Positions 19,468 to 29,380 are shown, counted from the first letter of the stretch. The stretch is DNA of 64,000 bases from Ensifer aridi (GCF_002078505.1 NZ_LUAV01000004.1:100429-164428); one strand, 5' to 3'. Numbers and translations are program-made. Notes: generated by a model not told the origin, from the letters alone.

Positions 19468-20064
19468 ATGGCCGGCGACCTCGCGCTTCTTGTTCTCGCT
19501 GCTTTGCCGCTGATGGGTAGCCCCGGACCTGCAACGCTCAGCCTTGCCGGCATCGGTGCCGCCCACGGAGTGACGCGCAGCCTGCGCTACGCGGCGGGAG
19601 TCAACATCGGTACAATCGCCGTGGTTCTGTTAATTGCCACTGGCGTCACCGCCGTGCTTCTCGGCGTGCCAGGCATCCAGACGGCGGCGACGGTGCTCGG
19701 CGGCGCCTATATGCTCTATCTGGCGTGGCACATCGCCACCGCGCCGCCGCTCGTTGGCGATGATCCGGCATCGCACGCTCCCTCCTTTGCCGGCGGCTTT
19801 GTGCTGGCGATCGCCAATCCGAAGGCCTATGCGGCGATCGGCGCCGTCTATGCCGGCAGCATGGTCGAGACCGAGGACGACGCTCGCATCGCGCTTGCAA
19901 AGGTTCTCGTGCTCTCACTCCTGGCGGTCGCCGTGAATACGACTTGGCTTGCCTTCGGGGCCTCGATCGCCGCCGTCCTGCGCAATCCGGCGAAAGCGCG
20001 CGTCGCCAATCTCCTTTTCGCCGGCCTTCTGCTCGCGTCTGTCGCTTTCGGGGCTCTGGGCTGA
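19468..20064 (+). CDS. LysE/RhtB-family amino-acid exporter
   Basis: Integral membrane protein of 198 residues with about six helices, starting with the family signature LMGSPGPATLSLAGIGAAHG (residues 16-35) and GGAYMLYLAWHI. LysE/RhtB proteins export basic or small neutral amino acids or homoserine lactones; substrate here unknown. The gene directly follows the cupin gene, with the AraC regulator upstream on the same strand. Confidence 0.88.
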   Translation: MAGDLALLVLAALPLMGSPGPATLSLAGIGAAHGVTRSLRYAAGVNIGTIAVVLLIATGVTAVLLGVPGIQTAATVLGGAYMLYLAWHIATAPPLVGDDPASHAPSFAGGFVLAIANPKAYAAIGAVYAGSMVETEDDARIALAKVLVLSLLAVAVNTTWLAFGASIAAVLRNPAKARVANLLFAGLLLASVAFGALG

Positions 20065-20107
20065 GCTCGCCCATTGAAGAGGATCGGCACCGCAGCTATG
20101 GGATATT

Positions 20108-20588
20108 ATGGCTTCCAGAATCCTTGTCAGCGCCTGTCTGATGGGCCATGCGGTGCGCTATGACGGCGCAGCGAAACCGCTGCTTCACCCGGCAATCGCT
20201 CGCTGGCGGCAAGAGGGCAGGCTCGTCACCATCTGTCCGGAGATGTCGGCAGGCATGCCGGTTCCGCGCCCGCCGGCGGAGATTGCGGCCGGCAGAACGG
20301 GCGCCGACGTGCTTGCCGGGAAGGCGCGTGTCCTGGAGAAAACGGGTGGCGACGTGACGATCGAATTTCGCCGTGCCGCCGAGAATGCCCTCGCGCTCGC
20401 ACGCGCTGCTGATCGATGGCAGCCCATCCTGCGGTTCCGGTTTCATCTATGATGATAGCTTTAGCGGCGAGCGCTTCGCAGGCGAGGGCGTGACGGCCGC
20501 ACTGCTCAGCGCGAACGGCATCGAAGTCTATTCCGATCGGCAAATAGAGGCTTTGATCGCGCGGCTCGAGGATAGCGGTTCCCGATAA
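20108..20588 (+). pseudogene. DUF523 gene broken by a frameshift
   Basis: The first part reads RILVSACLMGHAVRYDG...ICPEMSAGMPVPRPPAEI...ENALALARA, the DUF523 N-terminal half, but then runs out of frame. The family continues in another frame with HALLIDGSPSCGSGFIYDDSF and GEGVTAALLSANGIEVYSD. The frame change is near base 20400 and equals a one-base insertion or a two-base deletion. All conserved blocks survive on either side, so this is either a recent pseudogene or a sequencing error. DUF523 proteins have conserved cysteines (SAC, SPSCGS) of unknown role. Confidence 0.8.
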
Positions 20589-20596
20589 AAGATTAC

Positions 20597-20617
20597 GCCC
20601 CTGCTTCTCTCAGGGGC
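20597..20617. terminator. Hairpin between convergent DUF523 and HPE1-like genes
   Basis: Seven-bp stem gcccctg (20597-20603) / caggggc (20611-20617) with a 7-nt loop. On the minus strand it is followed after six bases by TTTTAT, so it best serves the minus-strand HPE1-like gene; it may act in both directions. Confidence 0.55.
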
Positions 20618-20698
20618 GCAACCTTTCGCCATTGCAGCGAATTGCCCGTCAGCCTTGAACGTCGACTGACCGGGGCAGGGAACCTTATTAATATGGGC

Positions 20699-21196
20699 TC
20701 AATCTAGGCGAAGATTGAAACCCGACGGATCAAATTTGCGTGAACCGCCCGCCAGAGACGCTGCGACGGGTTCGGCATGAGAGAGCGTCGTGACGGCGGC
20801 GGTCTTTGCCGCATGGTCGACGCCCACTGGCGTGCCCGGGCCGTCTGCCGCCGCATCGGCCATCATGAGTCCTGCGGCCTTCATCGCCGCAGCCCGGATC
20901 GCCTCCTCCGATGCCTTGTTGACGAAGACGACCGGCGAGCCGCCGAGCCAGGCCTCGGTGCGTACGGACTTCACTTCGCCGTCGATTTCCTTGAGCTCGA
21001 CCCGATCGGTCCCCGGCACCAGATCCGGGACGACATAGGAGGGCTTTTTCTTCGGCTGCAGGGGCGGGCAGGTGCCACAGGAGATCGTCGCAACGCTGGA
21101 ATTGACAGCCTCGCCGGAGACCATCTCCTCGATCGAAGAGGCGGCCGCCGGGCCGGCGGCATGTAAGAGAGCGGCGGTGATCAGCAGAGAACGCAT
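20699..21196 (-). CDS. Exported HPE1-like rhizobial protein
   Basis: The 165-residue protein starts MRSLLITAALLHAAGPAAAS, a clear signal peptide, followed by SSIEEMV and a Cys pair in ISCGTCPPLQPKKKPSY. This arrangement matches what I recall as the 'plant virulence effector HPE1-like' domain family of Rhizobiaceae; the name comes from a weak similarity and does not prove an effector role. gagggg lies before the ATG at 21196. It sits downstream of and convergent to the DUF523 gene and shares orientation with purD behind it. Confidence 0.65.
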   Translation of the reverse strand: MRSLLITAALLHAAGPAAASSIEEMVSGEAVNSSVATISCGTCPPLQPKKKPSYVVPDLVPGTDRVELKEIDGEVKSVRTEAWLGGSPVVFVNKASEEAIRAAAMKAAGLMMADAAADGPGTPVGVDHAAKTAAVTTLSHAEPVAASLAGGSRKFDPSGFNLRLD

Positions 21197-21307
21197 CTGT
21201 TTCCCCTCGAATTTGTCGAGGGTGAGAATAGGCACTTTCCCTTACCGCCCGGTCAGGAGAATTGGTAAAAATTGAATGATGCGGGTGTTTATCGGCGACT
21301 TGAGCGC

Positions 21308-22582
21308 TCAGGCCCTTTCGCGCGCGACCGCGCGCCAGCCGATGTCGTTGCGGTAGAAGCCGTTCTGCCAGACGACGCCACGCAGTGCGGCGTATGCCGC
21401 GTCCTTTGCGTCGCTGACGGTCTTTCCCATGGCGGTGACGTTCAGCACACGGCCGCCGGAGGCGACCAGCTTGCCGTCCTTGATTGCCGTGCCGGCATGG
21501 AACACTTTGGTGGTGGCGGCGCATGCGGCAGGCAGCGTCTCGATCGGCGTGTTCTTCTCATAGGTGCCCGGATAGCCGCGCGAGGCCATCACCACCGTCA
21601 GCGCCACTTCGTCGTGCCATTCGGCTGTCATGCCTGCGAGTGTGCCCGTGGCCGCCGCATAGAGCAGCGGCAAGAAGTCGCTCTTCATCCGCATCATCAG
21701 GACCTGGCATTCCGGGTCGCCGAAACGGACATTGTACTCGATGAGTTCCGGTCCTTTTTCCGTGATCATCAGGCCGGCGAAGAACACGCCGGTGAAGGGG
21801 TGGCCACTGTCGGCCATGCCGCGTACTGTCGGCTCGATGATCTCCTTCATCGTGCGCTCGACCATTTCCGCCGTCATCACCGGCGCCGGTGAATAGGCGC
21901 CCATGCCGCCGGTATTCGGCCCCGTGTCGCCATTGCCGACACGTTTATGATCCTGCGCCGAGGCGAGCGGCAGCACGGTCTTGCCGTCGCAGAGGCAGAA
22001 GAAGCTTGCCTCCTCGCCATCCAGATAGGCTTCGACGACAACTTCCGCGCCGGCTGCGCCGAAAGCGCCGGCGAAGCACTCGTCGACTGCGGCAAGCGCC
22101 TCGTCGAGCGTCATCGCGACGGTCACGCCCTTACCGGCGGCAAGCCCGTCCGCCTTGATGACGATCGGCGCGCCCTGCTCGCGGACATAGGCCTTGGCGG
22201 CTTCAGCATCGGTGAAGCGCCTGTAGGCGCCGGTCGGAATGTCGTATTTGGCGCAGAGATCCTTGGTGAAGCCTTTCGAGCCTTCGAGTCGGGCTGCCGC
22301 TGCCGAAGGTCCAAAGACCGGAATGCCCGCGGCGCGCAGCTCGTCCGCGAGACCCGCGACCAGCGGCCCCTCCGGACCGACGACGACGAAGTCGATCGCT
22401 TGCTCGCGGCAGAAACCAACGACGGCTTCGTGATTTTCAGTATCGAGCGCGACGATCGTCGCCTCTTCGGCTATGCCCGGATTGCCGGGTGCGGCATAGA
22501 GCGCGGTCAGCTTCGGCGACTGCGCGATCTTCCATGCAAGTGCATGCTCGCGTCCGCCCGATCCGATCAGAAGAACCTTCAT
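21308..22582 (-). CDS. purD: Phosphoribosylamine-glycine ligase
   Basis: Second enzyme of de novo purine synthesis: ATP-dependent joining of glycine to phosphoribosylamine. The 424-residue ATP-grasp protein opens [18 protein letters not shown], then [23 protein letters not shown] and the metal-binding [18 protein letters not shown]-like [19 protein letters not shown] is also conserved (partial quote). The start at 22582 gives the canonical N terminus; the RBS gggggtgg overlaps a short upstream in-frame extension. Confidence 0.96.
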   Translation of the reverse strand: MKVLLIGSGGREHALAWKIAQSPKLTALYAAPGNPGIAEEATIVALDTENHEAVVGFCREQAIDFVVVGPEGPLVAGLADELRAAGIPVFGPSAAAARLEGSKGFTKDLCAKYDIPTGAYRRFTDAEAAKAYVREQGAPIVIKADGLAAGKGVTVAMTLDEALAAVDECFAGAFGAAGAEVVVEAYLDGEEASFFCLCDGKTVLPLASAQDHKRVGNGDTGPNTGGMGAYSPAPVMTAEMVERTMKEIIEPTVRGMADSGHPFTGVFFAGLMITEKGPELIEYNVRFGDPECQVLMMRMKSDFLPLLYAAATGTLAGMTAEWHDEVALTVVMASRGYPGTYEKNTPIETLPAACAATTKVFHAGTAIKDGKLVASGGRVLNVTAMGKTVSDAKDAAYAALRGVVWQNGFYRNDIGWRAVARERA

Positions 22583-22693
22583 CGCCACCCCCGCCATCAG
22601 GAATTGTTGCGCTGCGGTTAGGCGGCAGGGGGGAGAAGGTCAAGGAAAAAGCGGGCGAGGGCGGCAAATTTCCTGCGCGCCGGCCGCAGGTGG

Positions 22694-25069
22694 TCAGACC
22701 TGACGTGCAATCGCTGGCCGGGCGATGACGTCCTCGTTCGAGCTCTCGAAGGGGCGCATGGTTCGGCCGAGCGCCCAGATCGCGAGGTCCTCGAGCGAAA
22801 GCGGCTTGCTGATCAGGTATCCCTGGAAGCGGTCGCAGCCAGCCGCCGTCAGCATCGCGAGCTTCTCCGGGGTATCGACGCCTTCACCGACGACCGCCAT
22901 ATCCTTCGCATGGCAGAGTGCGACGACCGCCCTGAGAACCGGAAGGGATTGCGAGGCGGTCAGGTTCGATACGAGCACCCGGTCGAGCTTGATCGTGTCA
23001 GCGGGGTAGTCGATGATCTGTTCGACGGAAGTATAGCCCGCTCCGAAGTCGTCGATCGACAGGCGGAAGCCCTTCCGCCGCAACTCCTCGATATTCCGGC
23101 GCAATTGGTCGCCGACCTTCACCGCGAAGGTTTCCGTGAGTTCGATGTCGATCGATCGCGGATCGAGCCCGTGTCGTGCCAGGCAATCGGAAAAATAGTC
23201 GCTGATCGACCGCGAATGCAGCTCGGCCGAAGAGATGTTGATTGCAAGCACCGTGTCCCGTCCGAAGAGGGCTTTCAAGTGGTGGCAATCGGACATCGCC
23301 TTATCGATGACCCACCAGTCGATCTTGGTGAAGAGCCCGGAGCTCTCCGCGATCGGAACGAATTCGTCCGGCGTCACATGGCCGAGAACGGGCGAGTGCC
23401 AACGCAACAGCGCTTCGCAGCCTGTGACCTCGCCGCGCGCGTTGACGATTGGCATATAAACCAGGCGAAACTGCTCGTCGGGATCGAGCGAGCGCAGTTC
23501 CTCCTGAATCTGCCTCTGCCGGGTGCGCTTGTCGTTGAGCGCGCGCGAGAAGCGAGCGGAGCGGTTCTTACCGGCGCTTTTCGCCTGATACATGGCCGCG
23601 TCGGCATTCGAGATCAGTTCCGCGACTGTGCTCGCATCCTCCGGGCAAACGGCGACGCCGATGCTTGCCGTCACCGGATAGCGCTTGCCGGAGAGCTCGA
23701 AGCCGCCGGAAAAGAGGGCGAGGATCGCGGCACATAACTCCTGCACGGTGCCGTCGCCCGCTTTCGACCGCACGAGCACCGCAAACTCGTCGCCCGAAAG
23801 GCGCGCCAAAATGGCCGGCTGATGCCCTTGCTTTCGGGTGATCGCTTCGACGTCATGCGCGATCCGGGCTGCGAGCGCTTTCAAGAGCTCGTCGCCCACA
23901 TCGTGACCATGCTTGTCGTTGACGAATTTGAAGTTATCGATGTCGATGAACAACAGGCTGCACTTTTCGCCGGATGCAATAGCCTCTTGGACTGCGCCCG
24001 CCGCAAGCATGTTGAAGTGCGCGCGGTTGCTGATGCCCGTCAACGCATCGGTCCAGGAACTCCGCTGCAGAAGCTGGAGGGACTGAACGGACTGACGATG
24101 CAGTTCGCCGATATTTCGGGTCAGACGGCCGATTTCTCCCGCCTCGTGCACCTCGGCGATTTCCTCGCGCGCGCCTGCCATGACCGCCATGACATTGGCG
24201 TCGAGTGTCGCAATCGGCCCGGTAATGAAGCGGCGGATGAGTACGATGAGGAGCCAGATGGAGAAGAGACTCATGGCGACGGCGCCGAGCGCCAGCAGCA
24301 CTTTCTGACGCAGCATCAATGCATCGAAATGCGCGTCCGAAGCAGTCAGCGTCGCATGAAACGAGGGGCCGAGCGGCACGCTCGCCGAAAGATCGTCGGT
24401 AGCGGCAAGCGGCCAAGGTTGAAGGATGACGTCGGCGCCATATTCCCTCTCGAGAGCGGCCCGCAATCTGAGGAAACGGTCGGGCTGCAGCGCCACCTGC
24501 ATCAGAAGAGCGTTCGCCTTGTTGCTGGGTGCCGGCCGGCCAAAGGTGATCGGATCGACGAATTGGGAATAGACTATCCTCGGCCGGTCGCTGGCGTCGC
24601 CGATATAGGTCCAGTCGCCGAGTCTTGAGCCGCTGATCAGTTGCCGCGCGAGATCGAGCTGCGCTCGATCGATTTCGGCAAAAGGATCCCAGCTGTTTTC
24701 GAAGTAGTACTCGGCTTCCAGTTTCGCGTCGAGAATGGCGAAGGAGACGAAGCCGGCAGGATCGTCCGACAGCGACTTCACGCTTTCCTGCAGTCGCACG
24801 CCGAGCGCGTTGGCGCGGTATTTCTTGTCCGTTTCGGAGACGTATTGGCGCAGCGCATTACCGTTCAACAGCGCATTGAGGAAGCTTTTGCTGCGCCGGA
24901 CCTCGTTCTGAAAGACGGCGGCAGCATGCTCGACCCGTTGTGAAAGCTTGGCGTGCTCCAGTGCGCGGATCGACCGACTCTGTGCGACGTGGACCGAGAG
25001 GGCTGCAAGAAGATAGCCCGCCAACACGACCGGAAAGATAAGGATGAGCGCACGCTTGCCGAGGGTCAC
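22694..25069 (-). CDS. Membrane GGDEF/EAL protein, MbaA-like
   Basis: Bifunctional c-di-GMP enzyme of 791 residues. TM1 at 7-27, a periplasmic domain at about 30-252, TM2 at 256-279, HAMP about 280-335, GGDEF with LSGDEF (424-429) and EAL starting GCEALLRW (550-557). Phosphodiesterase residues appear kept: EAL, INIS, ELTE, DDFGAGYTS and TIKLD. No RxxD inhibitory site is seen before SGDEF. The start is a GTG at 25069, whose bases overlap the TGA stop of the binding-protein gene (GTGA), so the two are translationally coupled. This architecture and partner match Vibrio NspS-MbaA, in which a polyamine-binding protein controls c-di-GMP turnover. Confidence 0.88.
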   Translation of the reverse strand: MTLGKRALILIFPVVLAGYLLAALSVHVAQSRSIRALEHAKLSQRVEHAAAVFQNEVRRSKSFLNALLNGNALRQYVSETDKKYRANALGVRLQESVKSLSDDPAGFVSFAILDAKLEAEYYFENSWDPFAEIDRAQLDLARQLISGSRLGDWTYIGDASDRPRIVYSQFVDPITFGRPAPSNKANALLMQVALQPDRFLRLRAALEREYGADVILQPWPLAATDDLSASVPLGPSFHATLTASDAHFDALMLRQKVLLALGAVAMSLFSIWLLIVLIRRFITGPIATLDANVMAVMAGAREEIAEVHEAGEIGRLTRNIGELHRQSVQSLQLLQRSSWTDALTGISNRAHFNMLAAGAVQEAIASGEKCSLLFIDIDNFKFVNDKHGHDVGDELLKALAARIAHDVEAITRKQGHQPAILARLSGDEFAVLVRSKAGDGTVQELCAAILALFSGGFELSGKRYPVTASIGVAVCPEDASTVAELISNADAAMYQAKSAGKNRSARFSRALNDKRTRQRQIQEELRSLDPDEQFRLVYMPIVNARGEVTGCEALLRWHSPVLGHVTPDEFVPIAESSGLFTKIDWWVIDKAMSDCHHLKALFGRDTVLAINISSAELHSRSISDYFSDCLARHGLDPRSIDIELTETFAVKVGDQLRRNIEELRRKGFRLSIDDFGAGYTSVEQIIDYPADTIKLDRVLVSNLTASQSLPVLRAVVALCHAKDMAVVGEGVDTPEKLAMLTAAGCDRFQGYLISKPLSLEDLAIWALGRTMRPFESSNEDVIARPAIARQV

Positions 25070-26106
25070 TGGAAATTCGCCAACGTGTTGATGATGCGAC
25101 GGCGGGCCTGTATCGACTGGATGGACAGTTCTCGCTGATGCTGGTTTTTCGCCATGATTTCGGGGGGCGGATAGATTTCCGGATCGGAGCGCATCTCCTC
25201 GGGAAGGAGCTTGAGCGCCGCGCTGCTTGGGGTCGGCATGTTCAGGGCGAGCGCATTGGCGGCGGCCGCCTCCGGCGAGCCGATGAAATTCAGGAACTCA
25301 AGTGCCCGCTGCTTGTGGGGCGAATGCGCAACGACGGAAAAGCAGTCGAGCCACGACAAAGTGCCTTCCTTCGGGACCGAATAGCGCCACAGCCCTGCCT
25401 TGCCGACCTTGCTGTTGAGTACGTGCTGGTCGCCGCTGTAGCCTAGCGCCAAATGGATGTCCTTGCCCTTCGCCGGATCCTGGATCGAGGTGACGACATA
25501 GTCATAGGTCAGCACGGACGGTGCCTGCGCCCTCAAGAGCTCAAAGGCAGCCTTCAGGGTTGCCGTGTCGTCGGTATTGATGGAAGCGCCGAGCAGCAGC
25601 AAGGGGGGCACGAACATCTCGCTGTGGTCGTCGAACATTGCGACGTGTTTTTTGAGCGCCGCTGCCGGGCGCATCATGTCCTGCCAGGATGTCGGCGGGC
25701 GCGTGATGACATCAGAGCGATAGAGGATGCCAACAGTGCCCCAGAAGTAGGGAAGGCCGGATTCGGCGCAGCGTTTGCGCCATTCTGGCGCATAGTCCGT
25801 GAGCGCAGGAAGGTTGGCATCGGAGACCGGCTCGATAACGCCTTTTCGACCGAAAAGCCGCGCCCCGTTCTCGTCGACGATGACGAGATCGATATTGCTG
25901 CCGGGGTCGGCAAGAATCTCGTCGCGCGCGTCGTCGCTGTCGAAATTGATCTGCCGAATAGAAACGCCCGTCTTTTGCGTCCAGCGGTCGACGACGCCCT
26001 GGTCGATATAGTCTTCCCAGATGAGCAGATTGAGCGTTTCGGCGCGACTCGCGGACGCGCAAAGCAGTGTTGCCAGAAAGACGGAAACAACCCCGTGCGC
26101 CTTCAT
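25066..26106 (-). CDS. PotD/NspS-like periplasmic binding protein
   Basis: Extracellular solute-binding protein of 346 residues with a signal peptide (MKAHGVVSVFLATLLCASAS, cleavage near residue 22). The mature start TLNLLIWEDYIDQGVVDRW resembles polyamine-binding PotD/PotF. No permease or ATPase gene is nearby; the only partner is the overlapping GGDEF/EAL gene. That makes a sensory role, presenting a polyamine-like ligand to the periplasmic domain of the c-di-GMP protein, more likely than uptake. I recall an NspS-MbaA system being described in S. meliloti; this locus may be it. Confidence 0.85.
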   Translation of the reverse strand: MKAHGVVSVFLATLLCASASRAETLNLLIWEDYIDQGVVDRWTQKTGVSIRQINFDSDDARDEILADPGSNIDLVIVDENGARLFGRKGVIEPVSDANLPALTDYAPEWRKRCAESGLPYFWGTVGILYRSDVITRPPTSWQDMMRPAAALKKHVAMFDDHSEMFVPPLLLLGASINTDDTATLKAAFELLRAQAPSVLTYDYVVTSIQDPAKGKDIHLALGYSGDQHVLNSKVGKAGLWRYSVPKEGTLSWLDCFSVVAHSPHKQRALEFLNFIGSPEAAAANALALNMPTPSSAALKLLPEEMRSDPEIYPPPEIMAKNQHQRELSIQSIQARRRIINTLANFQ

Positions 26107-26207
26107 TCTCTGCCCCCGCTCACCTCTGACCGAAGCTATCCGGCAATAATTGAGGAATGCTTACAGCAGGCACTAATATTGCGGCGGACGAGATGCGGCA
26201 GGCACCG

Positions 26208-27404
26208 TTATCGCGCCGGCAGCTTCGGCAGGAAAACGGTGAAGAGCCCGAGGAGCGGCAGGTAGGAGCAAAGCTTGTAGACGAATTCGATCCCCTGCCG
26301 ATCGGCGAAGATGCCGAGCACGGCGGCGCCCATGCCGCCGAAGCCGAAGGCGAAACCGAAGAAGACGCCGGCAATGAGCCCCACGCGGCCCGGAACGAGC
26401 TCCTGCGCGAAGACGACGATAGCTGAGAAGGCAGACGAGAAGATGAAGCCGATGAAGATGCTGAGCACGCCCGTCCAGAACAGGTTCGCATAGGGAAGGA
26501 GCAAAGCGAACGGAACGACGCCGAGGATCGAAAGCCAGATGACGAACCGGGCGCCGTAACGGTCGCCGATCGGACCGCCGAGGAATGTGCCCGCGGCCGC
26601 TGAACCAAGAAACAGGAACAGCATCAGCTGTGCATGCTGCACGCTCGTGCCGAACTTTTCGATGACGAAGAAGGTGAAGTAGCTCGAAATGCTGGCGAGA
26701 TAGACGTTCTTCGTTGCCGTCAGCAGCACGAGGATGGCGATCGTCCAGAGGACCCGGGCCTTCGGCAGCGGCAAAGCGCGGCTCGGCACGGGCCGGCTCA
26801 TGGACGAGCGGCGATGCCGCACATACCAGGTGCTCACCCAGGACAGCACGAAGAAGCCGATGATCGCGACGATCGAGAACCACCCGAGGCTGCCCTGGCC
26901 GAGGGGGATGACGATGAAGGCAGCGAGCAGCGGCCCCATCGCGCTGCCGGCATTGCCGCCGACCTGGAACAGCGACTGCGCCAGACCGTGGCGCCCGCCC
27001 GAGGCAAGGCGGGCGACGCGCGAGGATTCGGGGTGGAAGATGGCCGACCCGACGCCGATCAGGCTCGCCGCAACGAGAAGCATCCAGAAATGATCGGCGT
27101 TGGCGAGAAGGAGGAGGCCCAGGCAGGTCGAAAGCATGGCGACAGGCAGCGAATAGGGCAGCGCCCAGCGATCCGTAACGATGCCGACGGCCGGCTGCAG
27201 CATCGAGGCTGTCACCTGAAAGGTGAAGGTCAACAGGCCGATCTGGACGAAGTCGAGCGCGTAGTTCGCCTTGAGCAACGGATAGAGTGCGGTCAGCAGC
27301 GACTGCATGATGTCGTTCAGCATGTGGCAGAAGCTGACGGCAAGAATGACGGAGAAGGCTGTCTTTTCCGGGCTGATGCTGCCTGTCGAGGTGACCGATG
27401 CCAT
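26208..27404 (-). CDS. MFS transporter, Fsr (fosmidomycin resistance) type
   Basis: The 398-residue protein has twelve predicted helices. It opens MASVTSTGSISPEKTAFSVI and has FCHMLNDIMQSLLTALYPLL, typical of Fsr-type drug/proton antiporters, and GPIGDRYGARFVIW, the MFS loop motif between helices 8 and 9. An open frame continuing to 28604 is antisense to the next regulator and is not coding; the start at 27404 has gaagga upstream. It is divergent from an AraC regulator (111-nt gap) that probably controls it. Confidence 0.88.
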   Translation of the reverse strand: MASVTSTGSISPEKTAFSVILAVSFCHMLNDIMQSLLTALYPLLKANYALDFVQIGLLTFTFQVTASMLQPAVGIVTDRWALPYSLPVAMLSTCLGLLLLANADHFWMLLVAASLIGVGSAIFHPESSRVARLASGGRHGLAQSLFQVGGNAGSAMGPLLAAFIVIPLGQGSLGWFSIVAIIGFFVLSWVSTWYVRHRRSSMSRPVPSRALPLPKARVLWTIAILVLLTATKNVYLASISSYFTFFVIEKFGTSVQHAQLMLFLFLGSAAAGTFLGGPIGDRYGARFVIWLSILGVVPFALLLPYANLFWTGVLSIFIGFIFSSAFSAIVVFAQELVPGRVGLIAGVFFGFAFGFGGMGAAVLGIFADRQGIEFVYKLCSYLPLLGLFTVFLPKLPAR

Positions 27405-27515
27405 GGGATGTTCCTTCGGGCGGCTCGCTGCCGGAGCCCGTTTCCGCCTTTGTCTAGCCGGCTTGTGCTTGGCCTGCTTTTGTGATTTGGTCGATTTCTT
27501 TCGTAAGTGGGCCAA

Positions 27516-28334
27516 ATGGCGAAATCGAACCGAAACAACCTGCCAAACTTGCTGGATGCGGACCATTTCCGGAGTCTGGAATGGATCGAAAAGGCGAACG
27601 CGCCCGTTCTGGCGATCGGAAAGGATTACGGCAGCGGGCTGATCGTACCTCTCCACAGCCACAGCCGGACGCAACTCTGGTGGGCGCGCTCGGGCGTCGT
27701 GCTCGTATATACGCCGGGCGGACGGTGGATGATTCCGCCCGGCCATGCCCTCCTCATCCCGGCCGGGATGGAGCATTCGGCCGAGATGGTCAGCGACGTG
27801 CGCATGCATTCGATCTATATCGCGCCAGTGGTGGAGAACCGAGCACAGCGGCCGCTGGTCCTCGAGATCAGTCCGCTTGTCGGAAGCCTCATCGACGAAC
27901 TGGTCCGAGTGGAGAACGAGGTATCGTCGGAACGGCGGGAGCACCTGATCAAGGATCTGCTGCTCGAGGAAATTCCACGCCTCGCCGAGCGGCCGCTTGG
28001 CCTGCCGTTTCCGCGGGACCGCAGGCTCGCCACGCTCTGTCGGCAATTCCTGGAAGCGCCTTCGGCAAGCGCGAATATCGACGACTGGGCTGCGCGCATG
28101 GGCATCAGCCGGCGCTCCTTCACACGGCTCTTTAGACAGGAGACGGGCGTCAGCTTCGGCACCTGGCGGCAGCAGGCCTGCATCTTCGCCTCGCTGCCGC
28201 GCATCGCCGATGGCGAGCCAATCACCACCGTGGCGCTCGACGCCGGCTACGACAATGTCGCAGCCTTCACCACCATGTTCCGCCGCATGCTCGGCGCACC
28301 GCCGAGCCTTTACCTCGGCAGCCGGCAGGCCTGA
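27516..28334 (+). CDS. AraC-family regulator divergent from the MFS pump
   Basis: The 272-residue regulator has an N-terminal cupin (LIVPLHSHSRTQLWWARSG, PPGHALLIPAGMEHSAEM) and a C-terminal double HTH (RSFTRLFRQETGVSFGTWRQQ; DAGYDNVAAFTTMFRRMLG). ATG at 27516 is taken as the start; a GTG 9 nt upstream is also possible. It is transcribed away from the MFS gene, the usual arrangement for a substrate-responsive efflux regulator. Confidence 0.87.
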   Translation: MAKSNRNNLPNLLDADHFRSLEWIEKANAPVLAIGKDYGSGLIVPLHSHSRTQLWWARSGVVLVYTPGGRWMIPPGHALLIPAGMEHSAEMVSDVRMHSIYIAPVVENRAQRPLVLEISPLVGSLIDELVRVENEVSSERREHLIKDLLLEEIPRLAERPLGLPFPRDRRLATLCRQFLEAPSASANIDDWAARMGISRRSFTRLFRQETGVSFGTWRQQACIFASLPRIADGEPITTVALDAGYDNVAAFTTMFRRMLGAPPSLYLGSRQA

Positions 28335-28420
28335 CCGGCTAAGCCGGCATGGCAAAACGAAGGCTGGGCTGGTGATTGCGGACGCTTGACCGCCCGGGTT
28401 TGCGGGGCCAAACAGGAGCC

Positions 28421-29380
28421 ATGAACACTTCATCCGCCGATTCCGGGCGCGTGCACGATGCGCCGTCCAACAACTGGGTCTACCGCGTGCTGCCGCGCGC
28501 GCTCTGGCCCTATGCGCAGCTCGCCCGCTGGGACCGGCCGATCGGTTGGCAATTGCTGATGTGGCCCTGCCTCTGGTCTGCCGCGCTGGCGGCGGGAGCG
28601 GCAAGAGAGCTCGGCAGCTTCTCGGCCGGCCGCTTCCTCTTCCATGTCTTTCTCTTCATTGTCGGGGCGATCGCCATGCGGGGTGCCGGCTGCACCTACA
28701 ACGACATCATCGACCACGACATCGATATGGAAGTGGCGCGCACCCGTTCGCGGCCTCTGCCTTCCGGTCGCGTCACGCGCTTCGAAGCCAAGGCGTTCAT
28801 GGTGCTGCAGGCGCTCGCAGGCCTCATCGTTCTGTTGCAGTTCAACAGCTTCACGATTCTCCTCGGCATTCTGTCGCTGGCGTTTGTGGCCGTTTATCCC
28901 TTCGCCAAGCGCTTCACCGATTGGCCGCAATTCTTCCTCGGCCTCGCCTTCTCCTGGGGCGCAATCATGGGCTGGTCGGCGGAATTCGGCACGCTGTCGG
29001 TTGCGGCGATCATCCTTTACGCTGCAGCCATCGCCTGGACTATCGGCTACGACACCATCTATGCCTATCAGGACCGGGAAGACGACGAACTGATCGGCGT
29101 CCGCTCGACGGCGCGCCGCTTCGGCGACAATCCGCGGCCCTGGCTGATCGGACTTTACGGGATCGCCGTGCTCCTGATGTTTTTCGCCTTTCTCGCGGCG
29201 GGTGCCGGGTTCTTTGCCTATGCCGGACTGGTCGTGGCGGCGGCGACGCTCGCCTATCAGATCCTGGTACTGAACATCCACGATCCGCTGCAATGCCTTG
29301 CGCTGTTCAAATTCAACGGCGTCGTCGGGCTGATCGTGTTCTCGGGACTTGTCCTGGCGCTTCTCGTGCGCCTCATATGA
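28421..29380 (+). CDS. ubiA: 4-hydroxybenzoate octaprenyltransferase
   Basis: Integral membrane prenyltransferase of ubiquinone synthesis; joins the polyprenyl chain (made by enzymes like IspB) to 4-hydroxybenzoate. The 319-residue protein shows the first Asp-rich motif NDIIDHDIDMEVARTRSRPL and the second, YDTIYAYQDREDDELIGVRS, plus 8-9 helices. The start at 28421 has aggag 3 nt upstream. Adjacent regions contain only a 34-codon gene on the opposite strand. Confidence 0.94.
   Translation: MNTSSADSGRVHDAPSNNWVYRVLPRALWPYAQLARWDRPIGWQLLMWPCLWSAALAAGAARELGSFSAGRFLFHVFLFIVGAIAMRGAGCTYNDIIDHDIDMEVARTRSRPLPSGRVTRFEAKAFMVLQALAGLIVLLQFNSFTILLGILSLAFVAVYPFAKRFTDWPQFFLGLAFSWGAIMGWSAEFGTLSVAAIILYAAAIAWTIGYDTIYAYQDREDDELIGVRSTARRFGDNPRPWLIGLYGIAVLLMFFAFLAAGAGFFAYAGLVVAAATLAYQILVLNIHDPLQCLALFKFNGVVGLIVFSGLVLALLVRLI

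Noticed and set aside
27405..28604. Long N-terminal extension of the MFS frame on the minus strand
   Set aside because: It is antisense to the AraC gene, has no conserved motif, and a proper RBS and start are at 27404.
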